The notes beneath the pieces are model-generated. The model was not told the DNA's origin, did not search any database, and saw only the letters and a list, made by a program, of their open reading frames with translations. The translations under genes and the position numbers were made by a program. This document shows, in pieces, positions 31,923 to 39,527 of a stretch of 39,527 bases of DNA (position 1 is the first letter of the stretch; each line of letters opens with the position of its first letter). The stretch lies in NCBI RefSeq assembly GCF_000337895.1, contig NZ_AOMA01000201.1:1-39527 (forward strand), given 5' to 3'. Source of the stretch: Halobiforma nitratireducens JCM 10879. GTDB taxonomy: Archaea > Halobacteriota > Halobacteria > Halobacteriales > Natrialbaceae.

Positions 31923-33191
31923 CTACCGCAGGCACCGGTCGAACAACTCGGTTCGACACTCCACCAGCGCCTCGAGTGTTCCCTCCTCGAGCGAGGCGAT
32001 GACCACGTCGTCGCCGACCGCGGGCGACGCACTCGTCCAGACGTCGCCGATTCGCTCCCGTAACTCGCCGGCGTCCCGGTCAACGGCGAACAGCGAGCTT
32101 CCGGCCACGTAAAGAGAGTCGCCGGCGACGGTCGGCACGCTCCTGTAGATATGGTCGCCCTCTGAAGAGCCGGTTTCATCGATGGTCCAGACTGGATCGC
32201 CCGTGGCCGCGTCTCGAGCGACGAGTCGGTCCATCGCCGCGTAGTAGACGGTGCCGTCGGCGACGGCGGCACCGGTGGGGACGACGGCGTCCGTTCGCGT
32301 CCACCGTCGGTCCCCCGTTTCCGTCGAGAGGGCAGCGACGCCGCTTTCCTCGGCGTCGATCCCGACGAATACACGTCCCTCCGCGACCGTCGGAGCACCG
32401 TAGGCGGGGAGGCGTTCGCTCCACAGTTCCGTCCCGTCAGCGGCGTCGATTGCCACGACTCCGCCACCACCTATCGCAGCGTAGACGATGCCGTCGTCGA
32501 CTGCCGGCGGGTAGACGAGGACGTGGTGGTCCTCCCAGTCGTCGATCTCGTAGCGCCAGTGTTGCTCGCCGTCCTCGAGGTCGATCGCGTAGAGCGCGCG
32601 GTCGCTTTCTTCCCGTCCGTGACGATGAAAGCCGGTGTAGACGTGTCCGTCGCCGACGCCTGGCTGTGCGGCAACGGTACCGAGCTGGCCGTCGCCGACG
32701 TTGTCGAACCGCCAGCGTTCGGCTCCCGCGTCGTCGGCGTCGCCGCTCTCGAGAGCCACCAGTCCGTTCGCGGTCTGGAGCAACACAGCGTCGTCGGCAA
32801 TCGCGAGCGAATCGGTGTGACTGTGCGTTTCCTGCATCTGTGCGGTCGTGGTCGCGACGGTCGTTGTCCACTGGTGTACTCCAGTCTCGGCGTCGACCGC
32901 ATCAAGGACGGCGGCCTGTTCGCCGTCGTCGCGGTGTTCGGTGTACGCGAGAAAGACGGTTCCGTCGGCCATCACCGGCGAGCAATCCGGGCTGCCAAGA
33001 CCCGCGTTCGCGTCGTACGTCCACGCAGTCGTCAACGGCGGATCGGGGCCGTCGGCCCGCGTCCCGGTTCGAGCGGCGTCCCGGCCGCGCTGGGGCCAGG
33101 TGGCGTCGCCCGCTGGATCGGCGTATCGCGTCGAACACCCAGCGAGGACCGCGCTACCGCAGGCCGCGAGGAGCGTGCGTCTGGAGGGCAT
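31923..33191 (-). CDS. PQQ-type beta-propeller repeat lipoprotein (copy 2)
   Basis: 422 residues, paralogous to the neighbour at 30537. N-terminus M-P-S-R-R-T-L-L-A-A-C-G-S-A-V-L-A-G-C, again with lipobox and Arg pair. Blade repeats are similar (G-T-V-F-L-A, D-A-V-D-A-E-T-G-V-H-Q-W-T, L-E-D-G-E-Q-H-W-R-Y, A-A-D-G-T-E-L-W, D-A-A-T-G-D-P-V-W). The C-terminus V-E-C-R-T-E-L-F-D-R-C-L-R is nearly identical to copy 1, suggesting recent tandem duplication or a conserved functional end. Both copies have a CTTAT-containing TATA-like box about 30 nt before the ATG. Function unknown; a surface-displayed scaffold or adhesin-like role is possible. Confidence 0.9.
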   Translation of the reverse strand: MPSRRTLLAACGSAVLAGCSTRYADPAGDATWPQRGRDAARTGTRADGPDPPLTTAWTYDANAGLGSPDCSPVMADGTVFLAYTEHRDDGEQAAVLDAVDAETGVHQWTTTVATTTAQMQETHSHTDSLAIADDAVLLQTANGLVALESGDADDAGAERWRFDNVGDGQLGTVAAQPGVGDGHVYTGFHRHGREESDRALYAIDLEDGEQHWRYEIDDWEDHHVLVYPPAVDDGIVYAAIGGGGVVAIDAADGTELWSERLPAYGAPTVAEGRVFVGIDAEESGVAALSTETGDRRWTRTDAVVPTGAAVADGTVYYAAMDRLVARDAATGDPVWTIDETGSSEGDHIYRSVPTVAGDSLYVAGSSLFAVDRDAGELRERIGDVWTSASPAVGDDVVIASLEEGTLEALVECRTELFDRCLR

Positions 33192-33211
33192 CGCTATCGA
33201 CGTTCGGACAC

Positions 33212-33223
33212 GCGGCTGATAAG
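33212..33223. repeat. 12-bp inverted-repeat arm GCGGCTGATAAG (right)
   Basis: An exact reverse complement of the arm at 31911-31922. On the minus strand it reads CTTATCAGCCGC and includes the likely TATA-like core of the propeller copy 2 promoter, so at least this arm has an independent explanation. Confidence 0.7.
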
Positions 33224-33254
33224 TGTTGGCCGTCGATAAATAGACGGCTGCCCA

Positions 33255-33830
33255 TCAACACGCCGCCCAGAGCGTCCCGACTTCGTCCTCGCGTTCGTCC
33301 ACCCGTTCGACGTCCTTTCGGAGGTCGAACGCCCGATACGTCTCCTCCTCGAGCAGCCGCTCTGCAAACGCCGCGGGGACCGTTACGCGCCGACATTCAC
33401 CCTCGACGAGCAGACCGTCCGGACCGAACGAGAACTCGAGGTCGTAGCGGACAACGGGCTTGTCGTGATCTTCGAGAACCGGGTGGATCGCCTCGAGTAC
33501 GTCCGCGACGTAGTCGAAGACCAGTTCCATTCCGGGCGTGTCGGCGGTCTCGAGATCGATTCGAACGGCCGGGGCGAGTTGCGTCTCCATCGTTTCGTCC
33601 CCCTCTCCACCTTCGAGTACGTCGATCCCTCGAACCTGCGGCGGCTGCTCGAGGTGGGTCCCTCGCCCCGACGGGAGGGCGTCGGCGAGTGCTGTGTCGA
33701 GAGCGGCCGCGAGTTGCGGCCGAGAGCTGCGGTTCCGACGCCGGTAGAGCACGGTAGCCACACCTAGCAGACCCACCACTGCGACTCCGGCCAGAAGCCG
33801 ACCCGTCGGTTCGAACCCGCCGTCGATCAT
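33255..33830 (-). CDS. Hypothetical protein with N-terminal membrane anchor
   Basis: 191 residues. An N-terminal helix (about 9-28, L-L-A-G-V-A-V-V-G-L-L-G-V-A-T-V-L) is followed by basic R-R-R-N-R, giving a likely cytoplasm-facing body of about 160 residues with alternating beta and alpha character (V-V-R-Y-D-L-E-F-S-F-G-P-D-G). It ends with a Cys (L-W-A-A-C). I do not recognise a family. It lies upstream of the propeller lipoproteins on the same strand, with a 63-bp gap to copy 2, so it could be cotranscribed with them. Confidence 0.75.
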   Translation of the reverse strand: MIDGGFEPTGRLLAGVAVVGLLGVATVLYRRRNRSSRPQLAAALDTALADALPSGRGTHLEQPPQVRGIDVLEGGEGDETMETQLAPAVRIDLETADTPGMELVFDYVADVLEAIHPVLEDHDKPVVRYDLEFSFGPDGLLVEGECRRVTVPAAFAERLLEEETYRAFDLRKDVERVDEREDEVGTLWAAC

Positions 33831-33947
33831 TCCCGTGGGAGTTCACGGCGGGTTCAGGTGATCGTTTCGTTTCGATTCGCCTGCCGTCGCACCGATTCCA
33901 AGTGACCTGTTAACGGGCTGAAGCCGGCGGGAGCGTATTCCAAACGG

Positions 33948-33954
33948 TTTATGG
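33948..33954 (+). promoter_or_regulatory. Probable TATA box of aIF5A
   Basis: tttatgg, 24-30 nt before the ATG at 33978, with aa-rich BRE-like caaac just upstream. The classic spacing suggests a strong leaderless promoter driving aIF5A and the coupled agmatinase-type gene. Confidence 0.6.
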
Positions 33955-33977
33955 CCGTCGGTTGATTACCCCGGGAC

Positions 33978-34352
33978 ATGGCGAAGCAGCAAAACGAAGT
34001 TCGCGACCTCCAGGAAGGTAGCTACGTGATGATCGACGATGCGCCGTGTAAGATCAACTCCTACTCGACGGCAAAGCCCGGGAAACACGGCAGCGCCAAG
34101 GCCCGTATCGAGGCCGAAGGCGTCTTCGACGGGAAGAAACGCTCGCTCTCCCAGCCCGTCGACGCGAAGATTTGGGTCCCGATCATCGAGCGCAAACAGG
34201 GGCAGGTCGTCTCCGTCGACGGCTCGGACATGCAGGTCATGGACCTGGAAACCTACGAGACCCTCACGATGCGCGTCCCCGAAGATGCCGACCCCTCGCC
34301 CGACGAGAACATCGAATACCTCGAGATGGAAGACCAGCGAAAGATTATCTAA
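33978..34352 (+). CDS. eif5A: Translation initiation/elongation factor aIF5A
   Basis: 124 residues, full length. It relieves ribosome stalling, as bacterial EF-P does. The N-terminal SH3-like domain carries the modification loop S-T-A-K-P-G-K-H-G with Lys36 as the (deoxy)hypusine site. The C-terminal OB-fold domain has I-W-V-P-I-I-E-R and [10 protein letters not shown] strong TATA-like element lies 27 nt upstream. The stop codon overlaps the start of the agmatinase-type gene by one base (TAATG), so the target protein and a ureohydrolase plausibly involved in its modification are translationally coupled. Confidence 0.98.
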   Translation: MAKQQNEVRDLQEGSYVMIDDAPCKINSYSTAKPGKHGSAKARIEAEGVFDGKKRSLSQPVDAKIWVPIIERKQGQVVSVDGSDMQVMDLETYETLTMRVPEDADPSPDENIEYLEMEDQRKII

Positions 34353-35206
34353 TGTTTCCCGGGGCAACTGACGAACGCGGGGGGAGCGACGCGGGATACG
34401 ATACCCGTGACGGAGCGAACTTCGTGGTCGTCGGTGCGCCTCTGGACGCGACGACGACCTTTCAGCCGGGGACCCGTTTTGGCCCCCGGCGCATCCGGAC
34501 GTTTGCGGAGACCTTCGACGACTACGACCGTCGAACTGATCAGTACTTCTCCGAACTCGGCGTCGTCGACCACGGCGACGTTCGAGCCTGGGACGACGTT
34601 CCCGACTACCTCGAGTGGCTCGAGGGGACGCTGCGCGATGTCGTTTGGGACGATGCCGTCCCCCTCCTTCTGGGGGGCGAACACACCGTCTCGCTTGCGG
34701 GCGTACGCGCCGCCGAGCCGGAGGTCTTCGTCTGTCTCGATGCCCACCTCGACCTGCGCGACGACTACGACGGCAACGATCTCTCTCATGCCTGCGTAAC
34801 CCGTCGCATTCTCGAGCAAGCGTCAGTCGGGGAAGCGATTATCCTGGGTGCGAGAACGGGCAGCGAGCCGGAGTGGGAGCGAGCGGCCGAAGACGACGTC
34901 ACCGTCGTTGCGCCCGCGGACGTCGCCGATTTTACCTTCGGCGACCGTCTCGAGGGACGCGAAGTCTACCTGAGTGTCGATATCGACGGTGCTGACCCAG
35001 CCTACGCGCCCGGAACCGGGACGATGGAGCCGTTCGGCCTCGAGCCCCGAGAGATGCGGGCAGTCGTCCGCGAGGTCGCCCCACAGGCGACGGCCTTCGA
35101 CGTCGTCGAAGTCAACGACCGCGACGACGGCCAGGCGGCCTCGCTCGCGGGAAAACTCCTCCGGGAGTTCGTCTACTCGAGTGGGGCCGACTCGTCTTCC
35201 GCCTAA
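34352..35206 (+). CDS. speB: Agmatinase-type ureohydrolase (arginase superfamily)
   Basis: 284 residues from ATG 34352, which shares one base with the aIF5A stop. Mn2+-binding motifs are intact: G-G-E-H-T-V-S, D-A-H-L-D-L-R-D, and S-V-D-I-D-G-A-D-P. N-terminal F-V-V-V-G-A-P-L-D-A-T-T-T-F-Q-P-G-T-R-F-G-P is the family opening. Agmatinases release urea from agmatine to give putrescine. In haloarchaea, which use agmatine for (deoxy)hypusine formation, an agmatinase-like protein is tied to aIF5A modification; the overlap with the aIF5A gene supports that role here. Whether the substrate is free agmatine or agmatine-modified aIF5A cannot be read from sequence. Confidence 0.95.
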   Translation: MFPGATDERGGSDAGYDTRDGANFVVVGAPLDATTTFQPGTRFGPRRIRTFAETFDDYDRRTDQYFSELGVVDHGDVRAWDDVPDYLEWLEGTLRDVVWDDAVPLLLGGEHTVSLAGVRAAEPEVFVCLDAHLDLRDDYDGNDLSHACVTRRILEQASVGEAIILGARTGSEPEWERAAEDDVTVVAPADVADFTFGDRLEGREVYLSVDIDGADPAYAPGTGTMEPFGLEPREMRAVVREVAPQATAFDVVEVNDRDDGQAASLAGKLLREFVYSSGADSSSA

Positions 35207-35252
35207 CGGGTCGCCGCCGATCGGCGTTCGTTTCCTACCGGGACCAGCAGCG

Positions 35253-35259
35253 TTATACC
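35253..35259 (+). promoter_or_regulatory. Probable TATA box of the GNAT gene
   Basis: ttatacc, 23-29 nt before the ATG at 35282; typical leaderless spacing. Confidence 0.5.
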
Positions 35260-35281
35260 AGTTCCCGCAACTCACCCGTGT

Positions 35282-35800
35282 ATGTCGATCAGACCGTACG
35301 ACCCGGCGTCGGATGCCGACACACTCTGGGAGCTGAAACGCGCTTTCGAGACTGGACTCGGCTCCGGGACCGGTAGCGAGCAGAAGGCAGCCACGTACGC
35401 CGCGAAGCTCACGGACGACTACCGTGAGGGATACCTCGAGTGGGTCGAACGTTGTATCGAGCACGACGAACGAAGCGTGCAGGTGGCTGTCGCGGACGAC
35501 GGTGACGGTACCAGCGACGACCTCTCACCCGATCCGGTCGGCTACGTCTTCCTTTTGCCCGGTACCCACGCCTATATATGGGACGCCGCCGTCCTGAACG
35601 AAATCTACGTCCGCGAACAGTACCGCGGAACGGGCCTCGCGGACGAACTGATGACCGCCGCCGTCGAAGCCGCTCGCGAGCAGGACCTCCCGCTCAAGCG
35701 ACTCGTCCTCGACGTCGATCGGGAAAACGAGCGTGCACAGGCGTTCTACGAGCGCCACGGGTTCGACCACTGGGGCGAGATGGTCGCTCGTGACCTCTGA
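35282..35800 (+). CDS. GNAT family N-acetyltransferase
   Basis: 172 residues. The acetyl-CoA pyrophosphate-binding motif R-E-Q-Y-R-G-T-G-L-A is at about residues 113-122 (Q/R-x-x-G-x-G/A), preceded by the beta-4 strand N-E-I-Y-V and followed by L-V-L-D-V-D-R-E-N-E-R-A-Q-A-F-Y-E-R-H-G-F, the usual C-terminal GNAT element. N-terminal I-R-P-Y-D-P-A-S-D-A-D is the typical GNAT opening. Substrate not predictable. It has its own TATA box and is not obviously linked to the aIF5A operon. Confidence 0.93.
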   Translation: MSIRPYDPASDADTLWELKRAFETGLGSGTGSEQKAATYAAKLTDDYREGYLEWVERCIEHDERSVQVAVADDGDGTSDDLSPDPVGYVFLLPGTHAYIWDAAVLNEIYVREQYRGTGLADELMTAAVEAAREQDLPLKRLVLDVDRENERAQAFYERHGFDHWGEMVARDL

Positions 35801-35976
35801 TCGCTGTGTCCGCGGTTTCGGTCCGTCCGTCTCCAGTCACTACGCCGTTCTTTCTACCGGCCTTTGGTCGAAACGCTCGTCACTGGAAATCCACAGAGTG
35901 ACGGAAGAGAGTCGTGCGGTCGCAGTCGGTCTCCACCGGCGCAGCCCTTATCGTCGTCTGGGGGTTGTGCTATGGT

Positions 35977-38907
35977 ATGACTTCTGCATCGTTGACCGAA
36001 TCCCTGCAGGAAGTCCTCGCGCTCTTCGACGCGGGTGGGGCACCGCTGACGACGACGGAGGTCACCGAGCAAGTCAGTTGCGGCCGTCGGAGTGCCGACG
36101 AGCGTCTGGAGCGACTCGTCGATCACGGCTGGCTCGAGACCAAGACGGTCGGTGGGAGTGGACGCGTGTGGTGGCGGCCGGCTGGGGCGGACGATAGCGA
36201 GGAGAAAGAGTCCGAACGGAGGCAGGGAACACAGACTGCCCGACCCGATCGCCAACGCGACGAACTCGAGCGTGAACTCGACGAGGTTCTCGAACGCATC
36301 TCGGATGGGTTCTACGCTCTCGACGAGAATCTCCGATTCCTGGTCCTGAACAGTCACGCGATGGACGTTTTGGGACTAGACGAGTCCGCAATCGGGACGG
36401 ACATCCGCGATATAGTCACCCTCACCGACCCCTTCGAGAACGCACTGTCGAACGCTCTCGAAACGCAAGAGCCGGTCGTTCTCGAGGACTACTACGACCC
36501 GGTAGACAGGTGGTTCCACAACGCCATCTACCCATCCGAATCGGGGTTGTCGGTCTACTTCCGGGAGATTACCAATCAGAAGAAACGCGAACGAAAACTG
36601 CAACGATACGAGAGAACGATCGAGACGATCTGGGACGGCGTCGCAACGCTCGACGACGACGACCGATTCGTGATGGTCAACGAGGCGTTCTGCGAGATGA
36701 CCGGCTACGAACGCGAGGAGCTACAGGGTGCACCCGCGACGCTCGTCCACGACGAGACGATCACGGAGCGAGCCACGGCGACGACCGAGGACTCCCTCGG
36801 AGACGAACGGGAGTACGTGTCCCTCGAGTTCGAACTCGAAACTGCAAGCGGTGAGACGATTCCGGTCGAAGGACGATTCGGCCCGTACGAACTCGAAGAC
36901 GGGTCGGTCGGCCGGACCGGTGTCGTCCGCGACGTTACCGAGCGGAAAGAGCGTGAACGCGCACTCGAGGAATCCGAGCGGCGCTACCGAACGCTCGTCG
37001 AGCACTTTCCCAACGGTGCCGTGGGTCTGTTCGACAAGGACCTGAAGTATACCGCCATCGGCGGTCGTCTGTTAGACGATATCGGCGTCGACAAGGAGGA
37101 TCGAATCGGGAACAGCGTCTACGAAATCTATCCCGACACTCTCCTCGAGGAAGTCGAACCGTACTTCGAGGCCGCCCTCGACGGCGAGTCGAACTCGTTC
37201 GAGGTCGAGTTCCACGACCGGTGCTTTCACGCCTACACGCTGCCGGTCGGACCCGTCGACGACGAGATATTCCGGGGGATGCTCGTCGTACAAGACGTGA
37301 CCGAACGCCGGGAGTACGAGCGGCAACTCGAGGAGTACCGGCGGTGGACCGAGACGCTCATCGAAAACTTCCCCAACGGTGTCGTCGCTCTCGTCGACGA
37401 AAACCTCCACTACGTCACGTTTGGGGGGACACCGGAAGGAGATGTAGACATTTCGAGAGACGAACTCGAAGACTCCCCAGTGTATGAAGTGTTGCCCCAG
37501 AGAATAGCCGACACCGTCGTTCCACACTACGAGGCTGCGCTGGATGGCGATCCCTCGGAGTTCGAGGAGACGATCGACGACCGCGTCTATCAGTTCCGCT
37601 TCGTCCCCGTTCGAGACGACGATGGAGACGTCTTTGCCGCCACGGCCATGTCACAGGAAATCACCGAGCGCAAAGAACGCGAACGGGCGCTCGGACAGCG
37701 AGCCCGCCAGCAACAGGCCGTTGCCGATCTCGGACAGTTCGCACTCGAAACCGACGACCTCGACGAACTCATGCACGAGACGGCCCAGCAGGTAGCGGAC
37801 GTGCTCGACAACGAGTACTGCAAGGTGCTCGATCTCCGTCCCGACAAGCGAGAACTGTTGTTACGCGAGGGCGTCGGCTGGCACGACGGGATCGTCGGTA
37901 ACGCGACAGTGTCCGCCGTCGAAGCGGACTCCCAGGCCGCGTACACCCTGGCCAACGATCACCCGATCGTCGTCGAGGATCTCCGGGCGGAGTCACGATT
38001 CGGCGGTCCCGAGCTACTGCGGAACCACGATGTCCGTAGCGGGATCAGTACCGTCATCGGGCCGTTCGACGACGCGTGGGGCATCCTCGGGACTCACGAC
38101 ACCGACCGTCGGTCGTTCACCGAGCAAGACGTGAGCTTCGTCCAGAGCGTCGCGAACATCCTCGCCGAAGCCATCGAGCGCCACCGATACCAGCAGGAAC
38201 TCGAAGAGCTAGTACGCGACCTCGAGGAGTCGAACGAGCGACTCGAGCGGTTCGCGTACGCCGCCAGCCACGACCTTCAGGAGCCACTGCGGATGATCTC
38301 GAGCTACCTCCAACTGATCGACCGTCGGTACCGAGACGCCTTCGACGAGGACGGCACGGAGTTTCTCGAGTTTGCCATCGACGGTGCCGACCGGATGCGC
38401 AACATGATCGACGGGTTGCTCGCGTACTCGCGGGTCGAAACGCAGGGTGAGCCGTTCGAATCGGCCGACCTGAACGACGTTCTCGACGCCGCTCGTGACG
38501 ATCTACGGATTCGAATCGAAGAAAGCGACGCCGAGATTGCGGCCGACGACCTGCCACACGTCAAGGGCGACGCCGGGCAACTGCGTCAAGTGTTCCAGAA
38601 CCTCTTGAGTAATGCAATCGAGTACAGCGGCGAGCAGCCACCGCGGATCGACGTCACCGCCGAACGCGAGGGAAACGACTGGATTGTTTCGGTTCACGAC
38701 GATGGGATCGGGATCGAGCCCGACGAGCAGGAGCGCATCTTCGAGGTGTTCGAGCGCCTGCACGCACACGAGGAACACCGGGGCACTGGTATCGGGCTCG
38801 CGCTCTGTCAACGCATCGTCGAGCGCCACGACGGCGAAATCTGGGTCGACTCCGAACCCGGCGACGGAGCGACGTTTCGGTTCAGGCTTCCAGCCACCGA
38901 GCCGTGA
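35977..38907 (+). CDS. Multi-PAS/GAF histidine kinase with N-terminal winged helix
   Basis: 976 residues from ATG 35977; an in-frame GTG at 35914 would add a non-conserved stretch. Domains in order: winged-helix HTH (about 8-68, L-T-T-T-E-V-T-E-Q-V, G-R-V-W-W-R-P); a charged linker; four PAS domains (about 96-208, 210-330, 333-448, 453-570); a GAF domain (about 578-733); HisKA (about 748-815) with phospho-acceptor His765 in A-A-S-H-D-L-Q-E-P-L-R-M; and HATPase_c (about 860-975) with N-box F-Q-N-L-L-S-N-A-I, D-D-G-I-G-I and G-T-G-I-G-L-A-L. There is no membrane segment, so it is a soluble redox-, light- or ligand-sensing kinase. PAS3 and PAS4 open almost identically, an internal duplication. 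No response-regulator gene is adjacent. Confidence 0.96.
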   Translation: MTSASLTESLQEVLALFDAGGAPLTTTEVTEQVSCGRRSADERLERLVDHGWLETKTVGGSGRVWWRPAGADDSEEKESERRQGTQTARPDRQRDELERELDEVLERISDGFYALDENLRFLVLNSHAMDVLGLDESAIGTDIRDIVTLTDPFENALSNALETQEPVVLEDYYDPVDRWFHNAIYPSESGLSVYFREITNQKKRERKLQRYERTIETIWDGVATLDDDDRFVMVNEAFCEMTGYEREELQGAPATLVHDETITERATATTEDSLGDEREYVSLEFELETASGETIPVEGRFGPYELEDGSVGRTGVVRDVTERKERERALEESERRYRTLVEHFPNGAVGLFDKDLKYTAIGGRLLDDIGVDKEDRIGNSVYEIYPDTLLEEVEPYFEAALDGESNSFEVEFHDRCFHAYTLPVGPVDDEIFRGMLVVQDVTERREYERQLEEYRRWTETLIENFPNGVVALVDENLHYVTFGGTPEGDVDISRDELEDSPVYEVLPQRIADTVVPHYEAALDGDPSEFEETIDDRVYQFRFVPVRDDDGDVFAATAMSQEITERKERERALGQRARQQQAVADLGQFALETDDLDELMHETAQQVADVLDNEYCKVLDLRPDKRELLLREGVGWHDGIVGNATVSAVEADSQAAYTLANDHPIVVEDLRAESRFGGPELLRNHDVRSGISTVIGPFDDAWGILGTHDTDRRSFTEQDVSFVQSVANILAEAIERHRYQQELEELVRDLEESNERLERFAYAASHDLQEPLRMISSYLQLIDRRYRDAFDEDGTEFLEFAIDGADRMRNMIDGLLAYSRVETQGEPFESADLNDVLDAARDDLRIRIEESDAEIAADDLPHVKGDAGQLRQVFQNLLSNAIEYSGEQPPRIDVTAEREGNDWIVSVHDDGIGIEPDEQERIFEVFERLHAHEEHRGTGIGLALCQRIVERHDGEIWVDSEPGDGATFRFRLPATEP

Positions 38908-38989
38908 CTGTCCTGAGTTTCCGGACGTGTTCTCTCCCCCAGCAAAAGATTGCCAAGGAAATAAGTTCGGAGGACAACTGTCTTCTTCT

Positions 38990-39298
38990 ATGATCGATTG
39001 GGTTGGCGGGCAACGCCACTTCGTCAATCTCCTCGTTCCAACGTTGGGTATCTGTGTTCTCTTTGTCGTATCGAAAAGAGCAGATACCAACGGCAGTGAG
39101 CGTTATTTTATGGCTTCGTTCGTACTTTGGCTGGCCTTCAGTCTGCTGGTCGGACTCGAGGCAGGAGCCCTGCTTTCGTTCCCCGACCCCTTCGGGTGGA
39201 TGGGTGCGGTTTTATCGATGATTGGGTTCGTGATCTTCTATTTTTGCGGGGTTTTTGCTGTGGTGAACGAACGAGACCCCTTCGGTCACTTGAGATGA
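38990..39298 (+). CDS. Small three-helix membrane protein, hypothetical
   Basis: 102 residues from ATG 38990 (M-I-D-W-V-G-G-Q-R). Hydrophobic helices at about 14-28, 41-62 and 67-90 (F-G-W-M-G-A-V-L-S-M-I-G-F-V-I-F-Y-F-C-G). No family recognised. Its base composition is visibly less GC-rich and its codons less G/C-ending (ttt, tta and aga appear) than the neighbours, and ggagg at 38970 could be a ribosome-binding site 16 nt upstream. This suggests recent acquisition or weak codon selection. Confidence 0.65.
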   Translation: MIDWVGGQRHFVNLLVPTLGICVLFVVSKRADTNGSERYFMASFVLWLAFSLLVGLEAGALLSFPDPFGWMGAVLSMIGFVIFYFCGVFAVVNERDPFGHLR

Positions 39299-39413
39299 AG
39301 TCTCCTGAACGAGGGGCCGCCCCGTCGAACCCTCTCACCATCCAGACGGCTCGAACAGTCGCATCTTCGACTGTCGTGACCTTCACGTTCGGACGACGTG
39401 CGTCGTGCCGGGG

Positions 39414-39527
39414 TCAGAACGGATCGGAGAGGTACTCCTTCGGCACGGCGTTTTTCACCGTCACCAGGGGATCGACCACCTGACTGATCTCGAGACCGCC
39501 GACGAGACTCGAGAAGATGTAGGCATC
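39414..39527 (-). CDS. Acetamidase/formamidase family protein, C-terminus only
   Basis: The last 37 codons of a gene running off the right edge (stop at 39414-39416). The sequence D-A-Y-I-F-S-S-L-V-G-G-L-E-I-S-Q-V-V-D-P then T-V-K-N-A-V-P-K matches the C-terminal helix and strand of FmdA-type acetamidases/formamidases, which end in x-A-Y-x-L-x-S-x-x-x-D-L-x-I-S-Q-V-V-D. The catalytic region is outside the window, so activity is not assessed. Confidence 0.7.
   Translation of the reverse strand, partial: DAYIFSSLVGGLEISQVVDPLVTVKNAVPKEYLSDPF

Noticed and set aside
33795-33830. Possible tRNA T-loop (ggttcgaaccc)
   Set aside because: No cloverleaf can be built around it; it lies inside the N-terminus of the anchored protein gene.

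Overview
The window is high-GC chromosomal DNA from an extremely halophilic archaeon (class Halobacteria; Natrialbales-like by general impression, genus not determined). The evidence is strongly acidic proteins, Asp/Glu-rich linkers, archaeal DnaG and aIF5A, several proteins of types seen mainly in haloarchaea (DUF5778-type, LWR-salt type, bacterio-opsin-activator HTH regulators), TATA-like boxes about 25-30 nt before many ATGs (leaderless-type promoters), and frequent ATGA/TAATG gene overlaps. It is a gene-dense core-genome segment with no prophage, CRISPR array, rRNA, tRNA or insertion sequence that I can see.

Layout. 1-954 (-): a truncated sodium:solute symporter and its small DUF3311-type partner. 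1310-4322 (+): a winged-helix membrane-anchored regulator, primase DnaG and a small exported or anchored protein. 4539-8581: a polyprenyl-lipid neighbourhood with a DUF92 membrane protein (-), a divergent cis-prenyltransferase homologue without the catalytic Asp (+), decayed membrane-protein remnants, and the canonical cis-prenyltransferase UppS (-). 8745-12622 (+): a DUF5778-type protein, then a tightly overlapping siroheme/haem operon (AhbA-AhbB fusion, SirC, HemA). 12704-14255 (+): pterin dehydratase, LWR-salt type protein and HAD phosphatase. 14269-16887 (-): a Bat-type HTH regulator and a MoeA with an extra C-terminal binding-protein-like domain.

17141-22215 looks like an imino-acid utilisation locus: an NSS-family Na+ symporter with a one-helix MetS-like subunit, a proline racemase/hydroxyproline epimerase with both catalytic Cys, a convergent FAD amine oxidase, and a second Bat-type regulator. 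A perfect 7-bp inverted repeat brackets the symporter TATA box. 22473-25423 (+) holds a class-C serine hydrolase and three membrane proteins; 25662-26948 (-) is a second MoeA. 27071-30533 (+) holds Hsp20, an ABC1/UbiB kinase-like protein with an unusual start, and a class I/II aminotransferase. 30537-33830 (-) holds two tandem PQQ-type beta-propeller lipoproteins and an anchored protein. 33978-35800 (+) holds aIF5A overlapping an agmatinase-type ureohydrolase, then a GNAT. 35977-38907 (+) is a large multi-PAS/GAF histidine kinase, followed by a small 3-TM protein and, at the right edge, the C-terminus of an acetamidase/formamidase (-).

The most interesting signal is the protein at 6054-6686. 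It keeps the cis-prenyltransferase C-terminus, ending in an RxG motif (R-F-G-R), but has lost the Asp-Gly-Asn catalytic motif. The UppS about 1 kb away has the Asp-Gly-Asn motif but no comparable C-terminal RxG. This complementary pattern is what separates the two subunits of heteromeric (DHDDS/NgBR-type) cis-prenyltransferases.
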